Below are positions 26,485 to 36,900 of a DNA stretch of 50,075 nucleotides, piece by piece. Made by a program: the position numbers and the translations under genes. A model generated the notes under the pieces. That model was not told the origin of the DNA. It saw only the letters and a list, made by a program, of their open reading frames with translations, and made no database searches. How positions within the stretch are numbered: the first letter of the stretch is position 1; each line of letters starts with the position of its first letter. The DNA is from Marine Group II euryarchaeote MED-G38 (GTDB taxonomy: Archaea; Thermoplasmatota; Poseidoniia; Poseidoniales; Thalassarchaeaceae): NCBI GenBank assembly GCA_002457145.1, contig NTJP01000011.1, forward strand, positions 1 through 50,075, read 5' to 3'.

Positions 26485-28083
26485 ATGTCAGAGACCTCTG
26501 ATGAATTATTCACTCCAATTTCTACTCATGGATTGAACCCGAAAGGAGAATTACATTTTAATAAAGGATGGGAATATCTACATAAAAAATCTATTGATTT
26601 AGAAGAGGCGACTTTCACTTCTAGTGGAGTATTATTAGCAACTACAGGGAATAGAACAGGCAGATCTCCTAATGATCGTTTTATTGTCAAAGAACCAGGA
26701 TTAGCTGATGATGTTTGGTGGGGAGATGTCAATCGGCCAACAACTGCATATACATTTGATATTCTTTTAGATAAAATACAAGAACATCTTAATAATGCTG
26801 AAAATTTGTTTATTAAAGATGCATTTTGCGGCGCTGATTTAAATTATAGAATGCCAGTTAGATTAGTTACTGAAAAAGCATGGCATGCCTCTTTTATGCA
26901 TAATATGTTTATTCGACCAACCGATGAAGAAATATCTTGTCATGTTCCAAAGTATACCATACTTCATGCACCTGAACTCAAGGCAATCCCCAAAGACGAC
27001 GGTACTAATTCCGAAGTCTTCGTAATACTTGCGTTAGATAGGGGATTAGTAATAATTGGAGGCACTCATTATGCTGGAGAAATAAAAAAAGCAATATTTA
27101 CAATTATGAATCATTTATTGCCGATAGATGGGCTTCTTCCGATGCACTGTTCTGCAAATACAGCAGATGAATCAGCTCTTTTCTTTGGCCTATCTGGAAC
27201 AGGAAAAACTACACTCTCTGCAGATCCTAATAGAGCATTGGTTGGGGACGATGAACATGGATGGTCAGATGACGGTATATTCAATTTCGAAGGAGGTTGT
27301 TATGCTAAATTAATCGACTTGAATAAAGAAGATGAGCCTGCAATATATGCAACTACAAAGATACCAGGATCAATATTAGAAAACGTTGTTTTAAACGCCG
27401 ACAAAACACCTGATTTTCATAACAAAACATTAACTCAAAATACAAGAGGATCTTACCCTATCGAATATATCAAGAATCGAACATTGAATTCAATGGCCGG
27501 TCATCCAAAAAATATTGTCTTTTTGACATGTGACGCATTTGGAATTCTTCCTCCTCTGTCTAAGTTAACTCCTGAACAAGCAGCTTACCATTTCATATCA
27601 GGATATACTGCTAAAGTAGCCGGAACTGAGATGGGCATTAAAGAACCTCAAGCAACATTCTCTACCTGTTTTGGAGAACCGTTTATGCCAAGACATCCCA
27701 GTGTCTATGCTGATTTACTTTCACAGAAAATAAAAAATCATGATGCTAAATGTTGGCTAATTAATACTGGTTGGGTTGCCGGCGGGTATGGGGAAAGTAG
27801 TAGAATAAAAATAAAATGGACTAGGACTTTATTGAATGCAGCATTAAATAATCAAATAGATGAAAAAGATTTCATAACCGATGAAAGATTTGGATTTTCA
27901 GTCCCTACACACTGTCCAGATGTTCCGAAATCAATTTTACAACCCAGAGAAACATGGGATGATAAGAAAAAGTTCGATAATGTTGCAAATTTACTTTCTA
28001 AGATGTTTATAGAAAATTTTGAAAAATATTCTGATAAATGTAATGAAGATGTTATCAATGCTTCTCCTGTAGTATTGAATTAA
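26485..28083 (+). CDS. pckA: Phosphoenolpyruvate carboxykinase (ATP)
   Basis: Converts oxaloacetate and ATP to PEP, CO2 and ADP, a gluconeogenic step. The 532-aa protein is of normal length. The kinase-specific P-loop GLSGTGKTT is at 235-243, followed by the metal-binding LVGDDEHGWSDDGIFNFEGGCYAK. Earlier motifs are TGNRTGRSPNDRFIV, GTHYAGEIKKAIF and PMHCSAN; the adenine region has NTRGSYPIEYI. The GTP-dependent form used by some archaea has a different sequence, so this is the ATP type. The stop overlaps that of the RND exporter gene by 4 bases. Confidence 0.97.
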   Translation: MSETSDELFTPISTHGLNPKGELHFNKGWEYLHKKSIDLEEATFTSSGVLLATTGNRTGRSPNDRFIVKEPGLADDVWWGDVNRPTTAYTFDILLDKIQEHLNNAENLFIKDAFCGADLNYRMPVRLVTEKAWHASFMHNMFIRPTDEEISCHVPKYTILHAPELKAIPKDDGTNSEVFVILALDRGLVIIGGTHYAGEIKKAIFTIMNHLLPIDGLLPMHCSANTADESALFFGLSGTGKTTLSADPNRALVGDDEHGWSDDGIFNFEGGCYAKLIDLNKEDEPAIYATTKIPGSILENVVLNADKTPDFHNKTLTQNTRGSYPIEYIKNRTLNSMAGHPKNIVFLTCDAFGILPPLSKLTPEQAAYHFISGYTAKVAGTEMGIKEPQATFSTCFGEPFMPRHPSVYADLLSQKIKNHDAKCWLINTGWVAGGYGESSRIKIKWTRTLLNAALNNQIDEKDFITDERFGFSVPTHCPDVPKSILQPRETWDDKKKFDNVANLLSKMFIENFEKYSDKCNEDVINASPVVLN

Positions 28084-31000
28084 ATTTTTAATTTCTCTAT
28101 TTTATGGTAAAATAATCCTATGAATGCGGGTGTAATTATCATACTAGCAATAAGTGATAAACCTATCATTATTGAACAAAAAAGGCCAAAGGTAGAGAAA
28201 AATCCCATATCAGATTGATTAATCACTGCAAACCCTGCTATATCTGAGGCCGCAGACCCAAACAATGCTAGTCCAGATGCACCTCCTACTATCTTTAATG
28301 CCGGCTCTACCTCCATTCCTTTTTCTCTTTCTTCTTTATATCTTTCAATTATGTGGATTACATAATCTATACCAACACCTAGTGATATGGCAGCAATAGA
28401 TACTGTAACCATGTTAAGACCATAGCCGGCGATTTCAATCATTGCATAAAGCCAAATTATTACCAAAAATATTGGTGCAGTTGTCATTATTGCAATACCA
28501 AAAGCGGCAAGCCCCCAAAAAAATGATAATATCAAAGTCAAAATTGCCATAAATAATGCTTCTTCTAAACCTACTAGAATATAGATTACAGAACCTACTA
28601 TTAATGCGGAAGAGCAAGATTTTATCAAAAAATCAAATAAATCATTTTTTATAATATTAAGACTATCTTTCAATGAAAGACTATTTCTAAATCCCCACCA
28701 CAAGGTGAACATACAAAAGACAAGGCCTAATAACAGAGTTTCCTGCATCTCGTCTTGCATAGAATCGGCTGCAACAAATCTGATTACAGGGTCACCAGTT
28801 TGAATAGCCCATGTTACAGGATATTCCTCATTATTAAATCCATTTTCAACAGATGATCTATCATTAATCGAATTAAGAGATAAATTTTGGAATGGCAACA
28901 TATCATTTTGTAATTGTATTAAAGCCGGTTCTATTAATGCAAATTGCTCCGGATTTGATAAACCAAATCGCATGCTCATTTTGGTATATTTTGGCATTTC
29001 TCCAGAAGTTGTTAGCCAAGGTTTTTCTGTATCTAATTGACTATCTGTATGGATATATTCAGATATTATTGTTACTGGTAAAGCAGGATATCCGCCAGCT
29101 GCCGGAACTCCTTTTGTTAATACAAATCCATAAATGAAATTCAAACAACCACGGTCTTCAACTACTGGAATATTAATCGAACCTCTTGTGGGATGCGGAA
29201 TATTTGTGGTCTGACAACCTACTCCTCCATCCTCCAGACTTCTATCCCATCCAGATTCTTCAAAAGGCAATAAATTAGCAAACATAGCTGCTTGGATGAA
29301 AGTGACAATTTGATCTAATGCAATTAATTCTACTTCTCCTGTTGGAGTTCTTGAAATCTGATTTGGATCATCTTCGCCATGATTGTTCATATTTTCCCGC
29401 ATTTCACCTATGGCTGACAATACCAAAGGATTAGCAATATCTCCTTCAACAAGAATATAGCCAGGCTCACCATCTCTAAATCTTTCATTAACTAAATTTA
29501 CACCAACTGCAAAATCAGATTCATCATCGAGAAAATCATCAATTTGAAAATCTCCTTCTAAATTCAATGCTAATGGTGCAGCCATAACCGAAATTATAAT
29601 TATTATTAAAGCTACAAAAGGGGCATATTTTGAGGATTTTACTGTCGTGTTACTCAACCATTCCTTCGGAATCATGTGCAATGTATCTGATTTCTCTTCT
29701 TTCAATTTATTTCTTTTTTGAAGCCATAAATCAACATCAAGTCTAACTAAAGGAACCCATAGTCCAGTTAAAATAAATGCAGCACCGACTCCAAATCCTG
29801 CTTCAATTCCAAAAGACCGTAATGCGGCTATTCCAGAAGTTAAATTAGCCATAAATGCAACTATTGTAGTCATTGAGGTTAATAGTATTGCCTTTCCTAC
29901 TTTTTTTACAGATATTTCAGCAGATTTTTCAAGATTTTTCCCATTTCTTCGTTCTTCTTTGTATCTATGGAGGGCATGTAAACTGTCATCTATTCCTAAA
30001 GCTAGAATTAGTATGGGAAGAAGATTAGAAAATTGGGATCTGAATATAATCTCAAATCCTATTTTTTTACCTAATATCATACTCCATCCGATTAACCCTT
30101 GCATCCATAAAAGAGCAAGAGTAAGACCAACACCAACTATCATTACATCGCTCACTCTTCTAAGATTGAACCACAGCAAAAAAACTACTATTATTACCAT
30201 CATAATAATTAAGTAAGCACTAGATAGTAATTCTCTATTTACTTCGACATTTGGCCCCTCACCGAGTAAAATACTAACAACCATTTTATCTGTTTCACGT
30301 AAATCTTCTTCTAATGAAAGATATAACCATTCTACAGAACATAAATCAGATCCATTTTCAGAACGACTCTTACATTCTGAATTCGTATATTCAATAGGAT
30401 CTGTTACCAACGAAACCCCATCTATTTTATAACCAAATTCTGAACTAGCATTTAGCCAAGAAAACGTCCAACCTTCTTGTTGCATACGGTCTCTATCCAT
30501 GTTTAATATCATCCAAGCCGATGAAGCACTCCATCTTCCATTACTCCATGAAGTAGCAATTATTGTCCCGTCTTCTTGTAATTCTCCATTTATTGGACCT
30601 ATTACATTGCTGCTATTGTCTGGCAAAAAAGCACGATCGATAGATAAGAATCTAAGAAAAGACCCCTTACTATTGTTAGCCATTCTATGGGCAGCTAGAT
30701 CTATGTGTTCTTGAGTAACATTCTCATCATCAAAAGATAAACACTCTAGTTCTCCACAATCACTCCAATTGGTGGGAGCAGGAAGAAGTATAAATTCATC
30801 TGGAGAAAATCTTGGTTGTGTAAGAAGTGATTCATCTGCCATGAAAACCCTAAACTCACTCGCCAAATCAAAAACACCTTCGATCGGTTTACCTGATATT
30901 TCTGAAGCTAAAGGAAGATAGAATTTCGATATTTCATGTTGCATCAATAAATTTCGTTTTTGATCTATTTCTTTTAATACTGTCAAATTCAAAATTCCTC

Positions 31001-31316
31001 CTAAAGGAGAACTTAAACCATTATTTTCTCCATTAAAAGATGAAACCTGATCAACTTCACTTTCATCATTATTCCAATATTCAGAATCTCTAACAAATAT
31101 TCCAAATCCCCAGATATTTCCGGCTCCTGCAAATTCCTCTCTCATAACTTCTGAAGCTTCTAATTCAGGTGAATCTAAATTATATGATTCAATATCAATC
31201 GGAGTAAGTGTAGCCATAAATCCAGGTAACATGAAACCAGAGGCTAATATTATGAAAATATGTATAGCCTTTCTCTTGGGAAAAATAAAATCAATAACTC
31301 TTACGAAATTTCCCAT
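28080..31316 (-). CDS. RND superfamily exporter, MMPL type
   Basis: A 1078-aa membrane protein with two repeated halves. Each starts with a helix (residues ~17-37 and ~565-585), continues with a large extracytoplasmic domain and ends with a bundle of helices. The first bundle contains the motif ILALGIDDSLHALHRYKEE near residue 438 and the second SLGVGIDYVIHIIERYKEE near 982, both typical of MMPL/sterol-sensing-domain RND proteins; the aspartates take part in proton coupling. Substrates in the family include lipids and hydrophobic compounds, and none can be assigned here. Extracytoplasmic loops contain Cys pairs (DCGELEC, ECKSR, GVGCQ) that could form disulfides. Confidence 0.88.
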   Translation of the reverse strand: MGNFVRVIDFIFPKRKAIHIFIILASGFMLPGFMATLTPIDIESYNLDSPELEASEVMREEFAGAGNIWGFGIFVRDSEYWNNDESEVDQVSSFNGENNGLSSPLGGILNLTVLKEIDQKRNLLMQHEISKFYLPLASEISGKPIEGVFDLASEFRVFMADESLLTQPRFSPDEFILLPAPTNWSDCGELECLSFDDENVTQEHIDLAAHRMANNSKGSFLRFLSIDRAFLPDNSSNVIGPINGELQEDGTIIATSWSNGRWSASSAWMILNMDRDRMQQEGWTFSWLNASSEFGYKIDGVSLVTDPIEYTNSECKSRSENGSDLCSVEWLYLSLEEDLRETDKMVVSILLGEGPNVEVNRELLSSAYLIIMMVIIVVFLLWFNLRRVSDVMIVGVGLTLALLWMQGLIGWSMILGKKIGFEIIFRSQFSNLLPILILALGIDDSLHALHRYKEERRNGKNLEKSAEISVKKVGKAILLTSMTTIVAFMANLTSGIAALRSFGIEAGFGVGAAFILTGLWVPLVRLDVDLWLQKRNKLKEEKSDTLHMIPKEWLSNTTVKSSKYAPFVALIIIIISVMAAPLALNLEGDFQIDDFLDDESDFAVGVNLVNERFRDGEPGYILVEGDIANPLVLSAIGEMRENMNNHGEDDPNQISRTPTGEVELIALDQIVTFIQAAMFANLLPFEESGWDRSLEDGGVGCQTTNIPHPTRGSINIPVVEDRGCLNFIYGFVLTKGVPAAGGYPALPVTIISEYIHTDSQLDTEKPWLTTSGEMPKYTKMSMRFGLSNPEQFALIEPALIQLQNDMLPFQNLSLNSINDRSSVENGFNNEEYPVTWAIQTGDPVIRFVAADSMQDEMQETLLLGLVFCMFTLWWGFRNSLSLKDSLNIIKNDLFDFLIKSCSSALIVGSVIYILVGLEEALFMAILTLILSFFWGLAAFGIAIMTTAPIFLVIIWLYAMIEIAGYGLNMVTVSIAAISLGVGIDYVIHIIERYKEEREKGMEVEPALKIVGGASGLALFGSAASDIAGFAVINQSDMGFFSTFGLFCSIMIGLSLIASMIITPAFIGLFYHKIEKLKI

Positions 31317-31362
31317 ATTACCACCACAGATTTTTTATTTATTAGTAGTTGTTTTTAAGAGA

Positions 31363-32304
31363 TTAAAGGCCAACCTTTCTCAGGTCTTCTAAGGCTTTTC
31401 GTTGTTCAGGGTTTATATTATCAATTTCAGATAAAACAAATTCAATATCTAACAATCCTCCATCATGTCCATGTCCTTTTAATCTACGTCTATCTCCTAT
31501 TTTAGTACCCGCAGGAATTTCTATCTGAACTCTTTTTCCTAAGGGAGTACGAATTTTTACTTGCCCACCTAGTAAAAGTGTAGTAATTGTAACTGCAACC
31601 TCTTGAATAAGCCTATCTCCTTCCCATCTTCTCCCTTCATCTGCATCTAGTCTTAGAGAAATTATCAAGTCACCAGGTATGCCTTGAGGATGTTCATGAC
31701 CCATTTTTTTAAGTCTCAGTAGTTGACCATGTTTTGCATTGGGTGGAACTTTTATTGTAATTGTACTCTTTTTCGTTATTACTCCCTTTCCTACACATGT
31801 TGAGCAACTTTTTGAAGTTCCAAAACTACTTCCATTACACTTTTCACATATCTTAAATCTACGATGACTAAATTTAATTTCAGCACCTTCGATAGCTTCT
31901 TCTAAAGTAATATCCAATCCAGATTCTATATCCGATCCCTTAATATTTTCTGATTGGCTATTTGTCTCTTGAGCTTGCTTCGACCTATTATTTTGTCCGT
32001 GACCTCTAAATTGAGAGAATATATCTCCTATATCAAATCCTCCAAAACCTCCAGAAAATGAATTACCTCTTCCTCCTTGAAACATTTCCTGCATTCTTAT
32101 TTTCTGATCATATTCAGCTCTCGCCTCCGTCGATCCTACTTGTTCATATGCAGTTTGAATTGATTTAAAACGTTCTTCAGCAGCTTCGTCATTAGGATTT
32201 CTATCTGGATGATACTGTCGTGCTAAACGCCTGTAATTTCTTTTTATTTGAGCATCTGAAGCATCTGAAGAGACTCCCAAAATACGGTACGCCCCATCGC
32301 TCAT
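31363..32304 (-). CDS. DnaJ-like co-chaperone with shortened zinc domain
   Basis: Stimulates Hsp70 (DnaK). The J domain is at residues ~4-68 with HPD at 32-34, followed by a glycine/phenylalanine-rich stretch (GGRGNSFSGGFGGFD). Residues 151-175 have only two CxxC units (C153/C156 and C167/C170), half of the four in canonical DnaJ. The C-terminal substrate-binding region follows (ITIKVPPNAKHGQLLRLKKMG, IPAGTKIGDRRRLKGHGHDGGLLDIEF). I start at the ATG at 32304; a TTG at 32334 would add an unusual tail before the J domain. No dnaK or grpE is in the window. It diverges from the FAH-family gene. Confidence 0.88.
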   Translation of the reverse strand: MSDGAYRILGVSSDASDAQIKRNYRRLARQYHPDRNPNDEAAEERFKSIQTAYEQVGSTEARAEYDQKIRMQEMFQGGRGNSFSGGFGGFDIGDIFSQFRGHGQNNRSKQAQETNSQSENIKGSDIESGLDITLEEAIEGAEIKFSHRRFKICEKCNGSSFGTSKSCSTCVGKGVITKKSTITIKVPPNAKHGQLLRLKKMGHEHPQGIPGDLIISLRLDADEGRRWEGDRLIQEVAVTITTLLLGGQVKIRTPLGKRVQIEIPAGTKIGDRRRLKGHGHDGGLLDIEFVLSEIDNINPEQRKALEDLRKVGL

Positions 32305-32391
32305 AGTATAGTTCAGGTATTGGTGATTCTTCAATCTCTCGTATTATACATCCATCGATGGTATAATGATGCAATGTTTGTTGGCTAAGGT

Positions 32392-32991
32392 ATGGGAGTT
32401 GGTTGGGCGGTTTTTAGAAACTATTCCGAACATGCAAAAGAAATCAAAGGAGATGTAACAGATTATCCTCGTTTTTTCTTAATGCCAGATACATCACATT
32501 CAGAATCTGACGATGAAGGTAACAATGTAATTTATTTGCCCCATCAAGATGAACATGTTGATCACGAGGTTGAATTAGTAATAAAATTAGGAGATGATTT
32601 AGAACCTACAAAAATGTGTATAGGAAACGATTTAACTAATAGAACTAGACAGTTCTTAGCAAAAGAAAAAGGATGGCCATGGCTTGAAGGTAAAGGCTTC
32701 AGAAATTCTGCAATATTGGGGACATGGACATCGTGGGATGATAGACCAGTTGAAATAAATTTGAGTGTAAACGGTGAATTAAAACAATCAGCATCGACTC
32801 AATTAATGATTCATTCAATTAATGATATCCTAATCACTCTCAAGGAATGGTATGGCCTTTCTCCTGGTGACTTGATATGGACAGGCACTCCTAAAGGGGT
32901 AAGTGCATTAAAAAAAGGAGATGTAGTTAAGGCATGGATGAATAATTATGAAGGTAAGATAATTAGTAAATTTCAAGCATTATGCGTATGA
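32392..32991 (+). CDS. Fumarylacetoacetate hydrolase-family protein
   Basis: A short (199 aa) FAH-fold enzyme of the acylpyruvase/oxaloacetate decarboxylase type. Motifs include DHEVELVIKLG (metal-binding Glu residues), CIGNDLTNRTRQ, GFRNSAILGTW and the C-terminal SPGDLIWTGTPKGVSALKKGD, which carries the substrate-binding threonine-proline loop. Metal-dependent C-C bond cleavage or decarboxylation of a 2-oxo acid is likely; the exact substrate is not known. No clear ribosome binding site precedes the ATG, so the transcript may be leaderless. The end overlaps the deaminase gene by 10 bases. Confidence 0.88.
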   Translation: MGVGWAVFRNYSEHAKEIKGDVTDYPRFFLMPDTSHSESDDEGNNVIYLPHQDEHVDHEVELVIKLGDDLEPTKMCIGNDLTNRTRQFLAKEKGWPWLEGKGFRNSAILGTWTSWDDRPVEINLSVNGELKQSASTQLMIHSINDILITLKEWYGLSPGDLIWTGTPKGVSALKKGDVVKAWMNNYEGKIISKFQALCV

Positions 32992-34268
32992 AAACGAATA
33001 AAATAATGGTGATAATTGTGGATATAGGTTTAAGGCGTATAATTAACACAACTCTTTTAGATCACGACGGATTAATGAAAAGAGGCAATTTCTTAATTGA
33101 TAAAAAAGGTAATTACAGCATCAGTAATGGAGATGAAGATGTTATAGAAACAATAGATGGCTCCAATAGATTAGTCACTAGAAGTTTACAAAATTGGCAT
33201 ACGCACATGGCAATGATACTAAATAGATCTATGGGTGAAGGACTACCACTCAAGGAATGGCTACAAGAATCTATTTGGCCAGTAGAAAAAAAACTTACAA
33301 AAGAATTTATAGAAATAGGTTCAAAGGCCGCTGCAGCCGAATTAATAAGTACAGGAACTACTTTTGCATGTGATATGTACTTCCATCCTGAAGTGGTTGG
33401 GAATGTAATTTCAGACACAGGACTTAGGGCTATTATTTGTGGCCCTATAACAGATTTTCCTTTTACTTCATCCGAAGAGCCAGGAAGTGCGTTAAATAAT
33501 GTTAAAAATTTAATTTCAGAGGGATCTTCTACTCCAGAAAGGGTAGAGTATGGTATTGGTAACCATTCAGTTTATGCATGTTCGGAAGAAACACTTCAAA
33601 AATCCTCTGAAATCTCAAAAGAAACAGGTTGTAAACTTAGTATTCATACTTCAGAAACACGTCAAGAAGTGGCCGATTGTCATGCTAGAACCGGGATGTA
33701 CCCAATAGAATACCTCGATTCAATCGATTACTTCACTGAAGGCACCGTCTGCGCTCATTGTGGTTGGGTAACTAAGAAAGAAATGAGAATATTAGCAAGT
33801 CATGATGCTCATGCTGTACACTGTCCAACAAGTAATCAAAAATTGGCATGTGGAGGAACAATGTCCTATCCTGCAATGAAAGAAGCAGGAGTGGATATTC
33901 GATTAGGCACAGACGGTGCTGCCAGTAACAACAGTCTAGATTTACGTGCTGAAGCAAAAATAGCCAGTTTACTTCAAAGGCATGATCACTGGGATGCTAG
34001 GATCTTAAATCCAAAAGAAACATGGAATCTTGCCACTAGGGACTCAATTGATTGGGTAACATGGGATTTAGATGATATTAGAATGCGTCCATATGGAAAG
34101 AATGGGAGACGTCTACTTTCAAATTTAATTTATTCGGGTGCAAATTGCCTTGATGTATTCGTCGAAGGCAAAGTTTTACGTCGTAATGGAGTTACTAAGT
34201 CATTAAATGAAAATGAAGTAGCTAAAGAATTAGAAAATGCAGTTACAGACTATTATTCAGATATATGA
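32982..34268 (+). CDS. Amidohydrolase, MTA/SAH deaminase type
   Basis: A metal-dependent deaminase of the ATZ/TRZ branch. Metal ligands are visible: H73 and H75 (NWHTHM), H222 (SIHTSET), H259 (CAHCGW) and D311 (LGTDGAASNN), plus HCPTSNQKLACGG at 280-292, characteristic of the 5-methylthioadenosine/S-adenosylhomocysteine deaminase family. A function in purine or S-adenosylhomocysteine salvage is the best guess; guanine or cytosine-type substrates are not excluded. The start shown has further in-frame ATGs at 32988 and 33006. It is co-transcribed with the FAH-family gene and ends 2 bases from the maeB stop on the other strand. Confidence 0.87.
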   Translation: MRMKTNKIMVIIVDIGLRRIINTTLLDHDGLMKRGNFLIDKKGNYSISNGDEDVIETIDGSNRLVTRSLQNWHTHMAMILNRSMGEGLPLKEWLQESIWPVEKKLTKEFIEIGSKAAAAELISTGTTFACDMYFHPEVVGNVISDTGLRAIICGPITDFPFTSSEEPGSALNNVKNLISEGSSTPERVEYGIGNHSVYACSEETLQKSSEISKETGCKLSIHTSETRQEVADCHARTGMYPIEYLDSIDYFTEGTVCAHCGWVTKKEMRILASHDAHAVHCPTSNQKLACGGTMSYPAMKEAGVDIRLGTDGAASNNSLDLRAEAKIASLLQRHDHWDARILNPKETWNLATRDSIDWVTWDLDDIRMRPYGKNGRRLLSNLIYSGANCLDVFVEGKVLRRNGVTKSLNENEVAKELENAVTDYYSDI

Positions 34269-34270
34269 TA

Positions 34271-36553
34271 TCATAACTTTTCTTGCTCATGTCTAATAGC
34301 GTCAACTGCACATATTGCAGCCATATGTACCACATCACGTACACTATCTCCTCTCTGTAAAACATGAGCAGGTTTTGCCAAACCTTCTAAAATTGGGCCA
34401 GTCATTTCAGCACCTGCAATTCTTTGTAGTAATTTATACGCAATATTTGCTGAGGTTAAATTGGGACAGATTAATATATTCGCTGGGCCACTAAAAGCCA
34501 TAAATGGATAATCTTCCTGGATTGAATTAACTAATGCAGTGTCAGCTTGCATAGGACCATCAATTACAAGATCTGGATCTTTATCTCTTACAATTTCGAT
34601 TGCCTCTTCTATTCTATCAGTTCTCAATTCTTCAGATGTTCCAAAATTCGAAAATGATAGCATAGCAACTTTTGGTTTAACTCCAAATCTACGGGCTACC
34701 TTTGCTGTTTGAATTGCAATTTCAGCCAAGGTTCTCGCATCTGGGTAAATATTTATTGTTGCATCCCCGATAAACATTAACTCACCGTTTACAATCATCA
34801 TATACATTCCAACAATTCTATGTACACTAGGATCCGATCCGATAATATGCAGACATGGTTTTACAATATCGGGATAATTATGAGAAACTCCACCTAAGTA
34901 ACCATCAGCATCTCCATTTCGAACCATCATTGGTGCAAAATGGGTTGGCATTTTCAGAAGTCTAACAGCATCTTCCCTTGTCATTCCTTTACGACCTCTT
35001 AATCTATGGTATTCATCTGCATAAATACTCCTTCTACGTTCATCATATCTTACATCTATACATTCACATTCGAAATTTAAGCCCATCTCTTCTTTTACTG
35101 CCTCTATTCTTTTTATATTTCCTAAGAGTATAGGTTGACATATTTTTTCATTAATACATTGGGAGGCGGCTTTTATTATCGTGGGATCTTCACCTTCAGA
35201 AAATACAATTTTTTTATTGGTGTTTTTTGCTTTATTAATTACTCTCCTCATAATAGATCTAGTTAATCCTAATCTTGCCTCCAATTCTTCTCTATATTTA
35301 TCAATATCAAATTCTTCTTTTGATACTCTTGCCACACCCTCCTTAACTGCAGCTTCTGCAACAGCACTTGCTTCCCAAATCAAGACTCTTGCATCGAATG
35401 GTTTTGGTATTATATATTCTGGACCAAATTGAATATTCTCGTCACTATATGCAGATAATACATCATCAGTAACAGGCTCCTTGGCTAATTTTGCAATAGC
35501 CTTAGTTGCAGCCATTTTCATTCCTTCGGTAATTTCCTTGGTTCGAACATCTAATGCTCCTCTGAAGATATATGGAAATCCTAGTACATTATTTATTTGA
35601 TTAGGAAAATCAGATCTACCAGTTGCTATTATGGCATCACTTCGAACTTCATTAATTTCAGTAGGAAGTATTTCAGGATCAGGATTAGCAAGAGCAAATA
35701 TCAAAGGCTTATCTGCCATAGTAGATATCATTTCTTTACTAACCAAACCTCCTTTAGATAAGCCCAAAAAGACATCTGAACCAATCATAGCTTTTGCTAA
35801 ATCTCCCTCAGGAATATCTCTAACAAATTCCTCTTTATATTGATTTAATTCTCCCTTTTCCATTCTCTTTTTTGTTAGAATTCCTTTAGAATCAATAAGT
35901 ATTATATTTTCTTTAGCAACACCCAATTTTACATAATGTTTTGCACATGAAATAGCGGATGCTCCAGCTCCAGAAACTACTACATTCACATTTTGAATAT
36001 TCTTACCTACTATTTCTAAACCATTCAACAATGCAGCCCCTGAAATTATTGCTGTACCATGTTGATCATCATGCATAACAGGAATATCTAACTCTTCTTT
36101 TAATCTACGTTCTATCTCAAAACATTCTGGAGCTTTAATATCTTCAAGATTTATGCCCCCGAAGGTTGGTGAAATGGCTTTGACAGTTTCAACAAACTCA
36201 TCTACATTTGTTTTATCTACCTCAATATCAAAAACATCTATGTCTGCAAACGCTTTAAACAATAATCCTTTACCTTCCATTACAGGCTTACTGGCTAGAC
36301 TACCAATATTTCCTAAGCCTAAAACAGCTGTACCATTACTAATTACAGCCACTAAATTTCCCTTGGCAGTATATTTGTACGCATTTTCAGGTTTTTTTTC
36401 TATTTCATTACAAGGATAAGCTACACCCGGTGAATATGCTAATGATAATTCTCTTTGTGTCCCATGAGGTTTTGTAGGTACTACTGTAATCTTTCCTGGA
36501 GGATTCGATGAATGATATTCTAGTGCATCTTTTTCGAGCCTTTTATCATCCAT
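34271..36553 (-). CDS. maeB: NADP-dependent malic enzyme with phosphotransacetylase-like domain
   Basis: Oxidatively decarboxylates malate to pyruvate. The 760 aa match the MaeB hybrid form. The first ~420 residues are malic enzyme: [58 protein letters not shown], the Rossmann motif VVSGAGASA, and [11 protein letters not shown]. Residues ~430-755 are a phosphate acetyl/butyryltransferase domain ([65 protein letters not shown]). In related enzymes this domain is regulatory and binds acetyl-CoA. I choose the ATG at 36553, with GAGGA 8 bases upstream, over a TTG at 36571. Confidence 0.95.
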   Translation of the reverse strand: MDDKRLEKDALEYHSSNPPGKITVVPTKPHGTQRELSLAYSPGVAYPCNEIEKKPENAYKYTAKGNLVAVISNGTAVLGLGNIGSLASKPVMEGKGLLFKAFADIDVFDIEVDKTNVDEFVETVKAISPTFGGINLEDIKAPECFEIERRLKEELDIPVMHDDQHGTAIISGAALLNGLEIVGKNIQNVNVVVSGAGASAISCAKHYVKLGVAKENIILIDSKGILTKKRMEKGELNQYKEEFVRDIPEGDLAKAMIGSDVFLGLSKGGLVSKEMISTMADKPLIFALANPDPEILPTEINEVRSDAIIATGRSDFPNQINNVLGFPYIFRGALDVRTKEITEGMKMAATKAIAKLAKEPVTDDVLSAYSDENIQFGPEYIIPKPFDARVLIWEASAVAEAAVKEGVARVSKEEFDIDKYREELEARLGLTRSIMRRVINKAKNTNKKIVFSEGEDPTIIKAASQCINEKICQPILLGNIKRIEAVKEEMGLNFECECIDVRYDERRRSIYADEYHRLRGRKGMTREDAVRLLKMPTHFAPMMVRNGDADGYLGGVSHNYPDIVKPCLHIIGSDPSVHRIVGMYMMIVNGELMFIGDATINIYPDARTLAEIAIQTAKVARRFGVKPKVAMLSFSNFGTSEELRTDRIEEAIEIVRDKDPDLVIDGPMQADTALVNSIQEDYPFMAFSGPANILICPNLTSANIAYKLLQRIAGAEMTGPILEGLAKPAHVLQRGDSVRDVVHMAAICAVDAIRHEQEKL

Positions 36554-36571
36554 CGCTGATTCCTCGGACAA

Positions 36572-36741
36572 TACCTGATAAACAATCTGATATCATCCTA
36601 TCCTGAGAAAATAAGCCTTTTGAAGTAGTTTGTACAAGTTATAAATCATATTAAGATACAAATTAACTACATTATAGTCTTGAGCAATGTATAAACTTCC
36701 TACCAATTCATTGATAAGTTGTACAACGAGGAGGTTGAGTC
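36572..36741. promoter_or_regulatory. Divergent promoter region, maeB / surface-protein operon
   Basis: On the plus side, TGTATAAAC (36689-36697) would be a TATA box with a start near 36718, leaving a short leader that carries the strong GAGGAGG site at 36728-36734. On the minus side, GATTTATAACTTG around 36637-36650 could drive maeB with a leader of ~60 bases. No repeats or folded RNA are obvious. Confidence 0.35.
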
Positions 36742-36900
36742 ATGTTCTTACTTAGTAGGGCTGGAATCATTATTCTAGATTTACTATCATTTGTTAACAT
36801 TTCAAATAATATTTTTTCAAGTTTTTGCATTAAAAATGAGCATAACATGGTTGTGTTGATATGGTTTTGCAACAAATCGACAAAGGGAGTGGGAGCATGA
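36742..36900 (+). CDS. Small ORF (52 aa) coupled to the giant surface protein gene
   Basis: This short frame has one of the strongest ribosome binding sites seen in the window: GAGGAGG at 36728-36734, 7 bases before its ATG. Its stop overlaps the start of the giant gene (ATGA at 36897-36900), an arrangement typical of translational coupling. The product has a hydrophobic N-terminal half (SRAGIIILDLLSFVNI) and a second hydrophobic patch (MVVLIWFC), so it could be a membrane micropeptide; it could equally be a leader peptide with no independent role. No family is recognised. The coding content is AT-rich and not decisive. Confidence 0.4.
   Translation: MFLLSRAGIIILDLLSFVNISNNIFSSFCIKNEHNMVVLIWFCNKSTKGVGA
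36885..36889 (+). promoter_or_regulatory. Ribosome binding site deciding the start of the giant gene
   Basis: GGGAG ends 7 bases before the ATG at 36897. This start also leaves a clean signal peptide, unlike the upstream ATG at 36861 that would add 12 polar residues. Confidence 0.5.

Noticed and set aside
36861-36896. Upstream ATG as start of the giant gene
   Set aside because: It would add 12 polar residues before the signal peptide and lacks a ribosome binding site, whereas the ATG at 36897 has one.
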